Assembly (NCBI GenBank): GCA_019057975.1
Contig: JAHLWJ010000128.1
Span: 1 to 12,033 of the forward strand
Reading direction: 5' to 3'
Origin: Promethearchaeota archaeon
Lineage (GTDB): Archaea > Asgardarchaeota > Lokiarchaeia > Sigynarchaeales > SOKP01
Length of the DNA: 12,033 nucleotides
This document shows positions 1-6,534 of the stretch, piece by piece. The first letter of the stretch is position 1, and each line of letters starts with the position of its first letter. A model generated the notes under the pieces. The model was not told the DNA's origin. It did not search any database and saw only the letters and a program-made list of their open reading frames with translations. Position numbers and translations under genes: made by a program.

Positions 1-316
1 TGCACAGCTGCTGGGTCTGGCTAAGAATTACTATGTGTTTTTTCTTTCCTGTTACCATTGCCCATATGGGGTAAGACAAGCTCATAATAGTAGATTTGGC
101 TGATCCTCTAAATGCAGTTATTACTGCTGATCTTATCTTTTCATTTTCAGTTAAGAAAAACATTTTCTTTTGAAATGCTGCTGTTTTGTATTTTATATAA
201 TCGCTTAAGTAAATGATAAAAAACCAGTAATGGGATCTTCTTGCAAGCTCTCTTTTAAATTTTGGGTCTTTTTTTATTTGTTTTTCTATATCCCTTTTAC
301 TTACTTGTTTTTTCAT
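1..316 (-). CDS. phage terminase large subunit, N-terminal part (runs off window)
   Basis: This is the first 105 residues of a phage terminase large subunit, the ATPase/nuclease motor that packages DNA into proheads. The ATG is at 316-314 and the gene leaves the window at base 1. A Walker A loop, AFRGSAKST, lies at about residues 68-76. It is preceded by a basic helical stretch and an aromatic segment (HYWFFIIYL), followed by hydrophobic strands typical of the terminase ATPase core. The start is supported by a strong Shine-Dalgarno site, AAGGGGG, 8 bases upstream. The gene overlaps the end of the small-subunit-like gene by 20 bases, so the two are probably translationally coupled. The Walker B and nuclease parts lie outside the window, so integrity cannot be judged. 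The family call rests on the Walker A context and the neighbouring small subunit. Confidence 0.88.
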   Translation of the reverse strand, partial: MKKQVSKRDIEKQIKKDPKFKRELARRSHYWFFIIYLSDYIKYKTAAFQKKMFFLTENEKIRSAVITAFRGSAKSTIMSLSYPIWAMVTGKKKHIVILSQTQQLC

Positions 317-764
317 TTCTATTACCCCCTTCTAATTCAAATGTTTTATCGGATGATGTAATTTTAAGTGCTTCTTTAATAATTTCTTCTTGCCTTGGAG
401 TTAGCTTTTCTTTGGTTCTGCTAGGTGCCTGCCTTAGTTCAATTCTTGTCTCATATGCTGGGTGATGATGCTTTAACCAGAAAATAATGGCAGTCATATT
501 TTTATCCCTAATAGCACCAAGTAGCTGTGATTCTGCCATATCATTTACAAGAAGGCTTCCTTCAAGAATTGCTGCGTCAGCCTGACTTGTAAACTTGCTA
601 TCTTCCTTTTTCCACCTATAGTATGTAGATCTACCAATTCCTGTCTTTTCACAGACAACTTGTACTATTGGAGTTTTTTTAAGCTGCTCTAAGATTAGTT
701 CTTTTTCTTTCTGTATTCGTCTCTTTATAGTTTCTTCCTTTGGGCTGTTTAATTTATTTTTCAT
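297..764 (-). CDS. terminase small subunit-like HTH protein (phBC6A51 type)
   Basis: A 155-residue protein that probably recognises the phage packaging site and hands DNA to the large subunit encoded next. After a basic N-terminus, residues about 30-55 form a helix-turn-helix (VCEKTGIGRSTYYRWKKED). A helical section with AESQLLGAIRDKNMTAIIFW and HHPAYE follows. This arrangement is seen in phBC6A51-type HTH proteins that sit directly before large terminase genes. The tail is charged and probably disordered. The start at 764 has a strong ribosome site (AAAGGTGAT) about 7 bases upstream. It overlaps the methyltransferase before it by 11 bases and the large subunit after it by 20. The role is inferred from HTH type, size and position; direct homology to a named terminase was not tested. 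Confidence 0.8.
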   Translation of the reverse strand: MKNKLNSPKEETIKRRIQKEKELILEQLKKTPIVQVVCEKTGIGRSTYYRWKKEDSKFTSQADAAILEGSLLVNDMAESQLLGAIRDKNMTAIIFWLKHHHPAYETRIELRQAPSRTKEKLTPRQEEIIKEALKITSSDKTFELEGGNRNEKTSK

Positions 765-1500
765 TATTTATATCACCTTTTAATCTTTTATATCTTGAAA
801 TAATTGTCTTGCAGTAATCTGGGTCTATTTCAACTGTTAAGCACCTTCGTTTCGTTTGTTCACATGCAATTAAAGTAGTTCCTGAGCCTGCAAATGGGTC
901 ATATACAATATCACCGACTTTAGAGCTATTTAGTATCAGTCTTCTTATAAGACCAGCTGGCTTGGTGGTGGGATGGAGTGGGCTTTTATTTGGTTTTGGG
1001 TAGTAAAGAACACTTTTATCCTTAGATTTAAAAAACTTATGAGCCCCATACCAACCGTACGCAATTAGCTCATGCTTTGCTAGATAATCGCGTCTCCCTA
1101 TTACCTGATTGCTTTTTACCCATATCAGAAGTTGAGCAAGCTTAAATCCAGAGAAGTCCATTGCCTCTTTTAACGCAAAGATCATCCTATCTGAGTTAAA
1201 AATATAGGTGGAGTTTTTTTCTGCAAAGTATGGTTTTACTGCAGTCAGCCAATCAATTGTAAATTGTCTGTAGCTATCTTCATTTTTGAAGGTATCATTT
1301 TCTATTATCTTATCTGCCTTTTTAATCTTTCCAAAATTAGCCTTGCTCTCAACATAGCTAACTCCATATGGGGGATCGGCAGCTACTAAGGTAACTTTGC
1401 TTGCTCCAATTAGTTTTTTTACTAAGCGGCTGTCCCTGCAGTCTCCACAGGCAAGTTTATGTTCTCCAAGTTTATATATCTCACCTTTTTTAATTAACAC
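754..1500 (-). CDS. beta-class DNA methyltransferase (N6-adenine or N4-cytosine)
   Basis: A stand-alone S-adenosylmethionine-dependent DNA methyltransferase that modifies an amino group of adenine or cytosine. The order of motifs is that of the beta class. The catalytic DPPY (DPPYGVSY) comes early, at about residues 42-45 from the preferred start. HPTTKP follows near 178, and the cofactor loop DPFAGSG is near 203, followed by TLIACEQ and VEIDP. I prefer GTG at 1500 because an AGAGGTGA ribosome site lies 8 bases upstream. A GTG at 1512 would extend the protein by 4 residues but places that same site on top of the start. With this start the gene overlaps its upstream neighbour by 11 bases, the same overlap as at its other end. 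Its start (YKLGEHKLACGDCRDS) closely resembles the middle of the neighbouring fusion protein, so the two are paralogues. The target sequence cannot be read from the sequence. Confidence 0.88.
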   Translation of the reverse strand: MLIKKGEIYKLGEHKLACGDCRDSRLVKKLIGASKVTLVAADPPYGVSYVESKANFGKIKKADKIIENDTFKNEDSYRQFTIDWLTAVKPYFAEKNSTYIFNSDRMIFALKEAMDFSGFKLAQLLIWVKSNQVIGRRDYLAKHELIAYGWYGAHKFFKSKDKSVLYYPKPNKSPLHPTTKPAGLIRRLILNSSKVGDIVYDPFAGSGTTLIACEQTKRRCLTVEIDPDYCKTIISRYKRLKGDINNEK

Positions 1501-2782
1501 GAACTGCTTCACCTCTGGTTAATTTTTTATATCTATTTATTATTAGATCACAAAATATCGGCTCAATTTCTGCTATAAAACACTTTCTTTTCAGCTGCTC
1601 GCAGGCAATAAGAGTTGAGCCAGAGCCCCCAAATAAATCAAGGATTGTATCTCCAACTTTTGTGCATCTTTTTAGCGGCTTCTCGTGTAAAGTGGGGGGC
1701 TTTTCCGTTGGATGATTATAATTCTGTGCAGGCAGTCTTCTAGCTAGCCAGATGTTAAACAGGTCATATATATCATCAATTATTCTATTTCCCGTTTCCA
1801 CTTCCTTATTTAGAACCTCAGTTAGATTGGTTAACCCGCCTGTTAAATAGGGATTTCCTATAGTGCCATAAACGCAGGCTTCATAAGCTTTGTTAAATGC
1901 TACTTGAGGAGTGACATTCTGATTATTTTTAATCCACAAACATACCCTTTTAAAATCAATACCTATTTGCTTATAGATTTGCTGAAGTAGTCCTATATAT
2001 CTTTCATCACAGTAGCAAAATACGTGAGCATCTTTTTTTACTTTTCTGAGCGTATTTTGTATACTTTTGGCTAAAAAATCCTTGTATTCAGTCTCTGATT
2101 TGTTGTCTTTTGTAAGATGTCCGCCGTATTTTCCTTTGGTTCCTATACCACTGCTATAGTCAAGGGATATATTATATGGCGGGTCAAGGTATACCATGTC
2201 AATTTGAACACTGCCAACAAGCCTGTCTACAAAATAGGTATCTGTTGCATCCCCACAGCCAAGGATATGAGCTCCAAGTGTGTATATACATCCTTGTTTT
2301 GTCTTAATCTCTTTTATTTTTAACAGCTCTTCCTGGGTGTTGAACTCATCGTCCTCAATAGATAAGTTCTCGTCCCAGATGGCTGATAGGTCGGCCTCAT
2401 CAAACCCAATATCAAGAAGTAAGTCAATGTCAAAAGATTTTAAAAGGTCGTAGTCCCAATCTCCTGTATTTCTGTTAAGGCGCAGGTTAAGCTCCTTTTC
2501 TTTATCAATATCTGGAATGTTTACATAAACCACAGGTATTTTTTTAATGCCAAGCTTTTTGGCAATCTCGTATCTAAAATGGCCACCGACCAGGATATTT
2601 TTTCTGTTTGGTGCATTGTTTACTATAAGAGGATCGACAAGGCCAAACCTTTTAATGCTTTCGGTTAGTTTATCTGCTGCAGAGCTGTCCCAGGTCCTAG
2701 GGTTATATTCTGCTGGTTTAAGTTCTGATGCATCGATATAAACTACATTTATTTTTTCACTTGTTCTTTTATTTTTAGCCAT
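1490..2782 (-). CDS. ParB-like nuclease domain / beta-class DNA methyltransferase fusion
   Basis: A 430-residue two-domain protein. Residues about 11-105 form a ParB/Srx-like domain with the conserved box ILVGGHFRYEIAKKLG near 63-78. A linker follows, then a beta-class amino-methyltransferase: YTLGAHILGCGDATD near 167-181, catalytic DPPYNI at 200-205, HPTEKP at 357-362, and the cofactor loop DLFGGSGST at 382-390. Such ParB-methyltransferase fusions are common in phages and prophages, often close to terminase genes, where they probably protect phage DNA from host restriction. The ParB part may aid DNA binding. The start at 2782 has only a weak ribosome site (AAGAAAG). It is the first gene of a four-gene overlapping minus-strand operon and begins 32 bases after a strong hairpin. 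All key motifs look intact. Confidence 0.9.
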   Translation of the reverse strand: MAKNKRTSEKINVVYIDASELKPAEYNPRTWDSSAADKLTESIKRFGLVDPLIVNNAPNRKNILVGGHFRYEIAKKLGIKKIPVVYVNIPDIDKEKELNLRLNRNTGDWDYDLLKSFDIDLLLDIGFDEADLSAIWDENLSIEDDEFNTQEELLKIKEIKTKQGCIYTLGAHILGCGDATDTYFVDRLVGSVQIDMVYLDPPYNISLDYSSGIGTKGKYGGHLTKDNKSETEYKDFLAKSIQNTLRKVKKDAHVFCYCDERYIGLLQQIYKQIGIDFKRVCLWIKNNQNVTPQVAFNKAYEACVYGTIGNPYLTGGLTNLTEVLNKEVETGNRIIDDIYDLFNIWLARRLPAQNYNHPTEKPPTLHEKPLKRCTKVGDTILDLFGGSGSTLIACEQLKRKCFIAEIEPIFCDLIINRYKKLTRGEAVRVN

Positions 2783-2814
2783 ATTATTCTTTCTTAAAAG
2801 AGTATTAATAAAAT

Positions 2815-2843
2815 AAAAGGGAGACCATTTTGGTCTCCCTTTT
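2815..2843. terminator. strong bidirectional rho-independent terminator
   Basis: A perfect 13-bp inverted repeat (AAAAGGGAGACCA and its complement) closes on a 3-base loop and is flanked by T runs in both orientations. On the minus strand it ends the transcript of the MerR-like gene that stops at 2885. It lies only 32 bases before the start of the ParB-methyltransferase gene. Confidence 0.9.
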
Positions 2844-2884
2844 TAGATTTATAATTTTTAATTATTTTTTAAATTCTTTTATAC

Positions 2885-3676
2885 TTAGGCTACTTTTACC
2901 CCACTTTTGTTAAAAATTACTTTCTTTTCCGGATTTTCGAAAAACTTAACTATTATTTCAAACTCACCACTTTTACCTTTATCTATAGTTACATCTACAA
3001 TTGACAAAGAATCATTAACCGAATCTATTCTGCCTAGCTCAAAAAAGGCTCTTAGGATTGAAAACATTTCAAATTCTGTAATTTCCAAAATATTTTTATC
3101 GAAGTATGTCCCTTGGTTTTTTTTCTCACCTTTATTTCTTACCCTATGTGATTCATAATGTTCCCAGTACAGTTCTAACTTTTCTTTATCTTTAAAGTTT
3201 AAAATATTGGATAATTTTATTATTTTTTTAAGTGTAAATTTATGACGTTTTTTTAAGATATTATAAAAATTAATAATCCCTGGTATATTTTCCTTGTATA
3301 TTGAAACAGAACCTTTAATGCCTGGTATTTTTGTAACAATGCCAGGCTCTATTAGTCCTTCAGTTCCATAATATTTAAGCATCCTTTTACTAAGCTCAAT
3401 TCCATACTTTTTCTTAAGAACTTCAATTATTTCATCTTTTGTTAAATATTCACTTTTATGTATTTCTTCAATAGTTCTCATTATAATATTTGAAACATCC
3501 TCGTCTTCAAAACTTGATGGAGATAGTGTAGCTATTATATTTCCATCTCTATCGACCGCAGACCATAATACTCCCTTACAATTACCAAACCTATAATTGC
3601 TGCATAAAAATCCAGCACACTTATTGCCGATTGCTGTGCAATAATTCTTTTTTTGATAGTTTCCTGAGTAAGGCAC
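2885..3676 (-). CDS. cysteine-rich protein with MerR-like helix-turn-helix, function unknown
   Basis: A 263-residue protein of no family I can name. The N-terminus carries a cysteine cluster (NKCAGFLCSNYRFGNC, about residues 18-33) that could hold a metal, followed by VDRDGNIIATLSP. Residues about 78-150 resemble a MerR-type winged HTH: LTKDEIIEVL, then ELSKRMLKYYGTEGLIEP, then a basic helical segment. The remainder is charged, with a beta-rich tail (EFEIIVKFFENPEKKVIF). A DNA-binding regulator is the best guess. The GTG start at 3676 is supported by AAGGGG 12 bases upstream, which is longer than ideal spacing. A second open frame overlaps the 5' end (ATG at 3750, or ATG near 3714). It would join this one if a run of seven A gained one base or slipped, so the true N-terminus is uncertain. 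A single-gene transcript is expected: promoter at 3756-3784, terminator at 2815-2843. Confidence 0.65.
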   Translation of the reverse strand: MPYSGNYQKKNYCTAIGNKCAGFLCSNYRFGNCKGVLWSAVDRDGNIIATLSPSSFEDEDVSNIIMRTIEEIHKSEYLTKDEIIEVLKKKYGIELSKRMLKYYGTEGLIEPGIVTKIPGIKGSVSIYKENIPGIINFYNILKKRHKFTLKKIIKLSNILNFKDKEKLELYWEHYESHRVRNKGEKKNQGTYFDKNILEITEFEMFSILRAFFELGRIDSVNDSLSIVDVTIDKGKSGEFEIIVKFFENPEKKVIFNKSGVKVA

Positions 3677-3721
3677 TTCTTTTTATTACCCCTTGGACTT
3701 AATTTTGGCAACATTACACCT

Positions 3722-3740
3722 ATATTATGGTCAATAATAT
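3722..3740. promoter_or_regulatory. 19-bp dyad in the 5' leader of the MerR-like gene
   Basis: Perfect 7-base arms (ATATTAT / ATAATAT) surround the 5-base centre GGTCA, just downstream of the predicted transcription start. It could be a second operator or a weak hairpin in the leader RNA. The arms contain only A and T, so chance is a real alternative. Confidence 0.3.
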
Positions 3741-3753
3741 TTTGTACCATGTT

Positions 3754-3790
3754 CCATACTATATTATTTTTTTATAACTGTCAAGTATGG
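3754..3790. promoter_or_regulatory. inverted repeat bracketing the promoter (possible operator)
   Basis: Seven-base arms CCATACT (3754-3760) and AGTATGG (3784-3790) are exact complements. They enclose the promoter, touching its -10 and -35 boxes, and their centre falls in the spacer. MerR-family regulators bind dyads in promoter spacers, although usually with more compact arms. Autoregulation by the downstream gene is an inference. Confidence 0.4.
3756..3784 (-). promoter_or_regulatory. sigma-70 type promoter of the MerR-like gene
   Basis: On the minus strand a perfect -35 box TTGACA (3784-3779) is followed after exactly 17 bases by TAGTAT (3761-3756). Transcription should start near 3749. 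The leader to the GTG at 3676 is then about 73 bases, and the upstream ATG at 3750 would lie at or before the transcript start. Confidence 0.7.
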
Positions 3791-3804
3791 TTTTATTTAA
3801 GATT

Positions 3805-3823
3805 TGAAATTTAACTATAAGAA
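3805..3823 (+). repeat. left terminal inverted repeat of the IS
   Basis: TGAAATTTAACTATAAGAA matches the complement of 6026-6044 except at one position (A versus C at the ninth base). It lies 14 bases beyond the promoter dyad of the neighbouring regulator gene. Confidence 0.85.
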
Positions 3824-3998
3824 CTTAAAAAACAGCTAAGTATTGGTGAAAAATTACTATCAAACTAAAATATTGATTTTATTTATAAAATTTATGGTGA
3901 AATTAAGAATAAAATATAAATTATTAGAAAATTAACCGGTAAAATTATTTTAGAGGAAAATTTTAGAGTAGCTTAAATACTGCTGTTAAAATTTATAA

Positions 3999-5507
3999 CT
4001 AATCGGCCAGTCCCAATCTTTTCTTAGCTTCTTCTGGATCTATACGAAAAAATATTTTAGGTGGAGCTCTTACAATAATTGAATATTCTTCTACATCAAA
4101 TATTGCAAAATATTCTCCAGAAAATACAATAAGTTTATGAATAGTGCTCATATCTTCATCTCTTAGTCTTCTTATCCCTTTATTGGTAAGGGCTCTTCCC
4201 AGTTTAGTTTGAAAACAGGCGTTGAGTGAATACATTATAAGAGTAAGTATAGTATGTGATACTATAGCACTTTTTTTCTTCATAGAAATCTTAGCTAGAT
4301 TCCAGCCTTGTTTTAGTTCTCTAAAGAGTTTGTTTTCAATTAAACTTCTAAGCGAGTAGTTATCTATAATCTTTAAAGGCTCAGTAACATCAAGGCTTGT
4401 GGCAAATACTTTTTCATGTCCTGGGCCATACTGCCTGCCATTCCACTCTGTTACCATTACACAATTTATTAAGTTTGGTTTAAAATTTTTCTTGTATCTA
4501 TTTTTGTAGTGCTCCTCATCTCCATACTGATCATATGTTGTAAGAGAAGCTACTGCCAAAATCCTAAGACCTCTTTTTTTGTCTTCTCCTATAGTCGCAA
4601 AGTCAGAGTCTCTAAAGCTTCTAACATCGGAGGCCAGATGCATATTTGTTCTAATTCTTACAATAAAATCTACACCCAGTTTATATTTTATTATCCACAG
4701 AGTTTTCCCATCCATAAATCCGTTGTCAATAAGTAGAAGTCTTATTTTTCTCTTCCCGATATTCCTTTTGGCCTGGGCAAGTAAGCTAAGTGTATGCTTT
4801 GACTCATGGTCGGCTATCTTTACTACTTTTGCTGCTACTATCACTCTGGATACTTTCTCCCATATAACAATAAGTTTATAACCGTAAACAAGTTCCTCCC
4901 TCTCTATCCACTTTCCTTTTTGTTTTAGATACCTTTTTCTTTTTACCTTTTTTACCCCTCTACCTTCACATCTTTCCGTGGTCTCTATATCTGTAGCATC
5001 CAGGATGAATTTAGAACCACAAATAAATCCTTTTTTGGCCAAGATTTGTACAGTGCTGTCCAGCATTTCATTTACTTCAGCTGCAGTTAACCTGGAAAGC
5101 ATACGTGCTAGTGTATTTTTATTTATAGGTATTGATTTACCTTTGCCTCTGGCACATGATCCATTTTTTATCTGTGTAGCTGTAAATCCAATCATAGAAA
5201 GTAGGGCTATCTCTCTAAAAAGAAGAGCGGGAACCTTGTTCATAGATGATATTCCAAGTAGAATCTTCATAGAGTAGGTGGTTATTAGCATAACAATAGG
5301 TAGCATTATTCTTTTGTATCCAACTGATTTTATATCAATTATTTTAAGGAATCTTATGCTGTATAAAAAGTAGAAAAAGTTGTCCAGAAATCCCCAGCCT
5401 GTACCAGTAATGGTATCAACATTTCCTTCCCTTACTGCTTTTGCAACCTTTTTGTCATTTCTTTCGTGAAACTTCCAGAATATTTTACTGTTTTCTATTA
5501 TTGCCAT
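3999..5507 (-). CDS. IS4-type DDE transposase
   Basis: A 502-residue transposase that catalyses cut-and-paste movement of the surrounding element. The RNase H-like triad is visible. D170 is in ILDATDIETTE and D261 in LLIDNGFMDG. E391 is in YSLRSLIENKLFRELKQ, the Y-x2-R-x3-E pattern of the IS4 superfamily followed by lysine. The N-terminal third is largely hydrophobic and basic. Length and motifs indicate an intact protein. The ATG at 5507 is created by the end of a run of nine A, has no recognisable ribosome site, and overlaps the preceding DUF6788-like gene by 23 bases. Translation is therefore probably coupled, or depends on slippage at the A run to make a fusion. Placement in a specific IS family beyond the IS4 type is not certain. 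Confidence 0.88.
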   Translation of the reverse strand: MAIIENSKIFWKFHERNDKKVAKAVREGNVDTITGTGWGFLDNFFYFLYSIRFLKIIDIKSVGYKRIMLPIVMLITTYSMKILLGISSMNKVPALLFREIALLSMIGFTATQIKNGSCARGKGKSIPINKNTLARMLSRLTAAEVNEMLDSTVQILAKKGFICGSKFILDATDIETTERCEGRGVKKVKRKRYLKQKGKWIEREELVYGYKLIVIWEKVSRVIVAAKVVKIADHESKHTLSLLAQAKRNIGKRKIRLLLIDNGFMDGKTLWIIKYKLGVDFIVRIRTNMHLASDVRSFRDSDFATIGEDKKRGLRILAVASLTTYDQYGDEEHYKNRYKKNFKPNLINCVMVTEWNGRQYGPGHEKVFATSLDVTEPLKIIDNYSLRSLIENKLFRELKQGWNLAKISMKKKSAIVSHTILTLIMYSLNACFQTKLGRALTNKGIRRLRDEDMSTIHKLIVFSGEYFAIFDVEEYSIIVRAPPKIFFRIDPEEAKKRLGLAD

Positions 5508-5895
5508 TTTTTTTTATCGCGTCTATTTTAACTGTACTTGCTTTTTCAATCTCGTCAAGAAGCGTAAGTATTTCTTTGTTTATCTTTGAAATATCAGCAC
5601 GTGATTTTCTCCACTGCTTGTAATTGTTATTTAATTTTATTGCTTTATCCCACAGGTGTCTTCTTATAAATATCATCTTTGTTTTTTTATCCTTACTGAA
5701 GGATAGATAATAAAATGGACCATGAAGCTCACCTCTTGTGCATTTGCAGCCTGCCTTGCCACATGCTTTGTATTTTTTTACAACTGAGCCGTATAGCATC
5801 TTTTTTCTTGAGAGAATCCTTAACATGTTCATCTCAATTTTAAATCTATCAAGGCTTAAGTCTTTAATTTTTTTTCTTATTTTTGATATATCCAT
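5485..5895 (-). CDS. DUF6788-like accessory protein of the IS
   Basis: A small, basic 136-residue protein. An N-terminal helix is followed by a core with YGSVVKKYKACGKAGCKC and GELHGPFYYLSF, about residues 35-66. The cysteines at about 45, 50 and 52 could bind metal. A charged coiled-coil-like helix then runs to the end. This core matches my recollection of the DUF6788 family, found beside IS4-like transposases. Its biochemical role is unknown; DNA or transposase binding is a guess. It is the first gene of the IS operon, with a promoter at 5932-5960. The ATG at 5895 has a poor ribosome site, and the final codons run through the A9 tract where the transposase begins. Confidence 0.75.
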   Translation of the reverse strand: MDISKIRKKIKDLSLDRFKIEMNMLRILSRKKMLYGSVVKKYKACGKAGCKCTRGELHGPFYYLSFSKDKKTKMIFIRRHLWDKAIKLNNNYKQWRKSRADISKINKEILTLLDEIEKASTVKIDAIKKNGNNRKQ

Positions 5896-5931
5896 ATTAT
5901 CAGGGACTTATATATTTATATTACAGACCTG

Positions 5932-5960
5932 ATTTTAGTTAAAAAAATACAAAATGTCAA
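5932..5960 (-). promoter_or_regulatory. promoter of the IS operon
   Basis: On the minus strand TTGACA (5960-5955) is followed after exactly 17 bases by TAAAAT (5937-5932), a near-consensus sigma-70 promoter. Transcription would begin around 5925, about 30 bases before the DUF6788-like start, and read through both IS genes. Confidence 0.75.
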
Positions 5961-6025
5961 ATTTTTTGAAATTTTTTTATCATAGCCAAAAATCACTGAT
6001 TTTAAGTTGATTTTTTATTAGCTAA

Positions 6026-6044
6026 TTCTTATAGTGAAATTTCA
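6026..6044 (-). repeat. right terminal inverted repeat of the IS
   Basis: Read on the minus strand it is TGAAATTTCACTATAAGAA, the partner of the left repeat with one mismatch. The LVIVD-repeat reading frame resumes almost immediately outside it, which helps to place the element boundary. Confidence 0.85.
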
Positions 6045-6046
6045 GT

Positions 6047-6352
6047 TATTTAATAGATATTTCAGACAAAGAGAACCCAACAATGGTAGGAGAAGCTTTT
6101 GCTTCCGGTAATATAGGATACGTTTTTGTTGAAGGAGACTATGCTTACATAACATGTGTAGTTAGGGACGATGATTGGCAAGTTAAGGAAAGCGGCATGC
6201 AAATAATAGGTGTTTAAAACAAGAATGCTTCTACAGTTGTCACGGGGGTTGAAATTCCACGCGAAGCAACATGAATTTTTATTGAGGGAGATTATGCTTA
6301 TGTTGGAGCTGGTCCAGTAGGCTTACATATATTAAAATTATACGCAGATTAA
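6047..6352 (+). pseudogene. 3' remnant of an LVIVD-repeat (beta-propeller) protein
   Basis: One reading frame (codon starts at 6047, 6050 and so on) encodes LIDISDKENPTMVGEA, GYVFVEGDYAYIT, GMQIIGV, NKNASTVVTGVEIP, IFIEGDYAYVGAG and GLHILKLYAD. These are successive blades of the LVIVD-repeat type, which form extracytoplasmic beta-propellers. The frame is broken by TAA at 6215-6217, where a serine TCA would be expected, and TGA at 6272-6274. Its natural stop is TAA at 6350-6352. The 5' part is missing, and the frame begins directly at the IS right end. Both breaks look like point mutations, so the gene is long dead or was inactivated after truncation. Original partners and substrate are unknown. 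Confidence 0.85.
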
Positions 6353-6385
6353 AACTTCCTCTAACAATTAAATAAAAAGCATCTT

Positions 6386-6416
6386 AACACCCTAATCTTT
6401 ATAGTTAGGGTGTTTT
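6386..6416 (+). terminator. rho-independent terminator after the LVIVD remnant
   Basis: A perfect 10-bp stem (AACACCCTAA / TTAGGGTGTT) with a 9-base loop is followed by a short T tract on the plus strand, 34 bases after the pseudogene stop. It isolates the downstream endonuclease gene from read-through. Confidence 0.8.
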
Positions 6417-6427
6417 ACTCCTGATAG

Positions 6428-6433
6428 TATAAT
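6428..6433 (+). promoter_or_regulatory. possible -10 box for the HNH endonuclease gene
   Basis: TATAAT is a perfect -10 match, but 17 bases upstream there is only TTAGGG, within the terminator. It would give a leader of about 95 bases. No better promoter was found in 6417-6534, which is otherwise AT-rich with no gene. Confidence 0.2.
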
Positions 6434-6534
6434 TTTAAGAACATCTTAATGTCTTTATGGGGTGAACCCTATTTATACTTTTTAATAATATGATGATATT
6501 ATAAATCCACATACCAATTATTTATAGTGATAAT

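Larger units (their letters stand above)
3805..6044 (-). mobile_element. two-gene insertion sequence, IS4-type transposase with DUF6788-like partner
   Basis: An apparently complete element of about 2.24 kb. It is bounded by 19-bp terminal inverted repeats that match at 18 of 19 positions (3805-3823 and 6026-6044). It carries its own promoter, a DUF6788-like gene and an IS4-type DDE transposase. About 175 bp of non-coding sequence lies at the left end, after the transposase stop, and about 150 bp at the right. TTATTTAA occurs at 3793-3800 and again at 6046-6053. It may be a target-site duplication, but it is not exactly flush with both repeat ends and is very AT-rich. The right end sits inside a decayed LVIVD-repeat gene. 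Confidence 0.85.

Noticed and set aside
2885..3676. Regulator gene as a known phage late-gene activator upstream of terminase (RinA or ArpU type)
   Set aside because: The visible HTH is MerR-like and the N-terminal cysteine cluster does not fit those families. The terminator also separates it from the phage operon.
3749..3804. In-frame continuation of the LVIVD gene to the left of the IS (a short frame from an ATG at 3749 would join it)
   Set aside because: The translated stretch has no LVIVD-like residues and lies over the regulator promoter. The open frame is likely chance.
262..5623. Open frames on the plus strand between 262 and 5623, antisense to the minus-strand genes
   Set aside because: They lie opposite strong genes, have no recognisable domains and no convincing ribosome sites. 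They are best explained as shadows.
5738..5932. A 64-codon plus-strand frame opposite the DUF6788-like gene
   Set aside because: It is phenylalanine- and leucine-rich only because it is antisense to lysine-rich codons. No ribosome site or family is seen.
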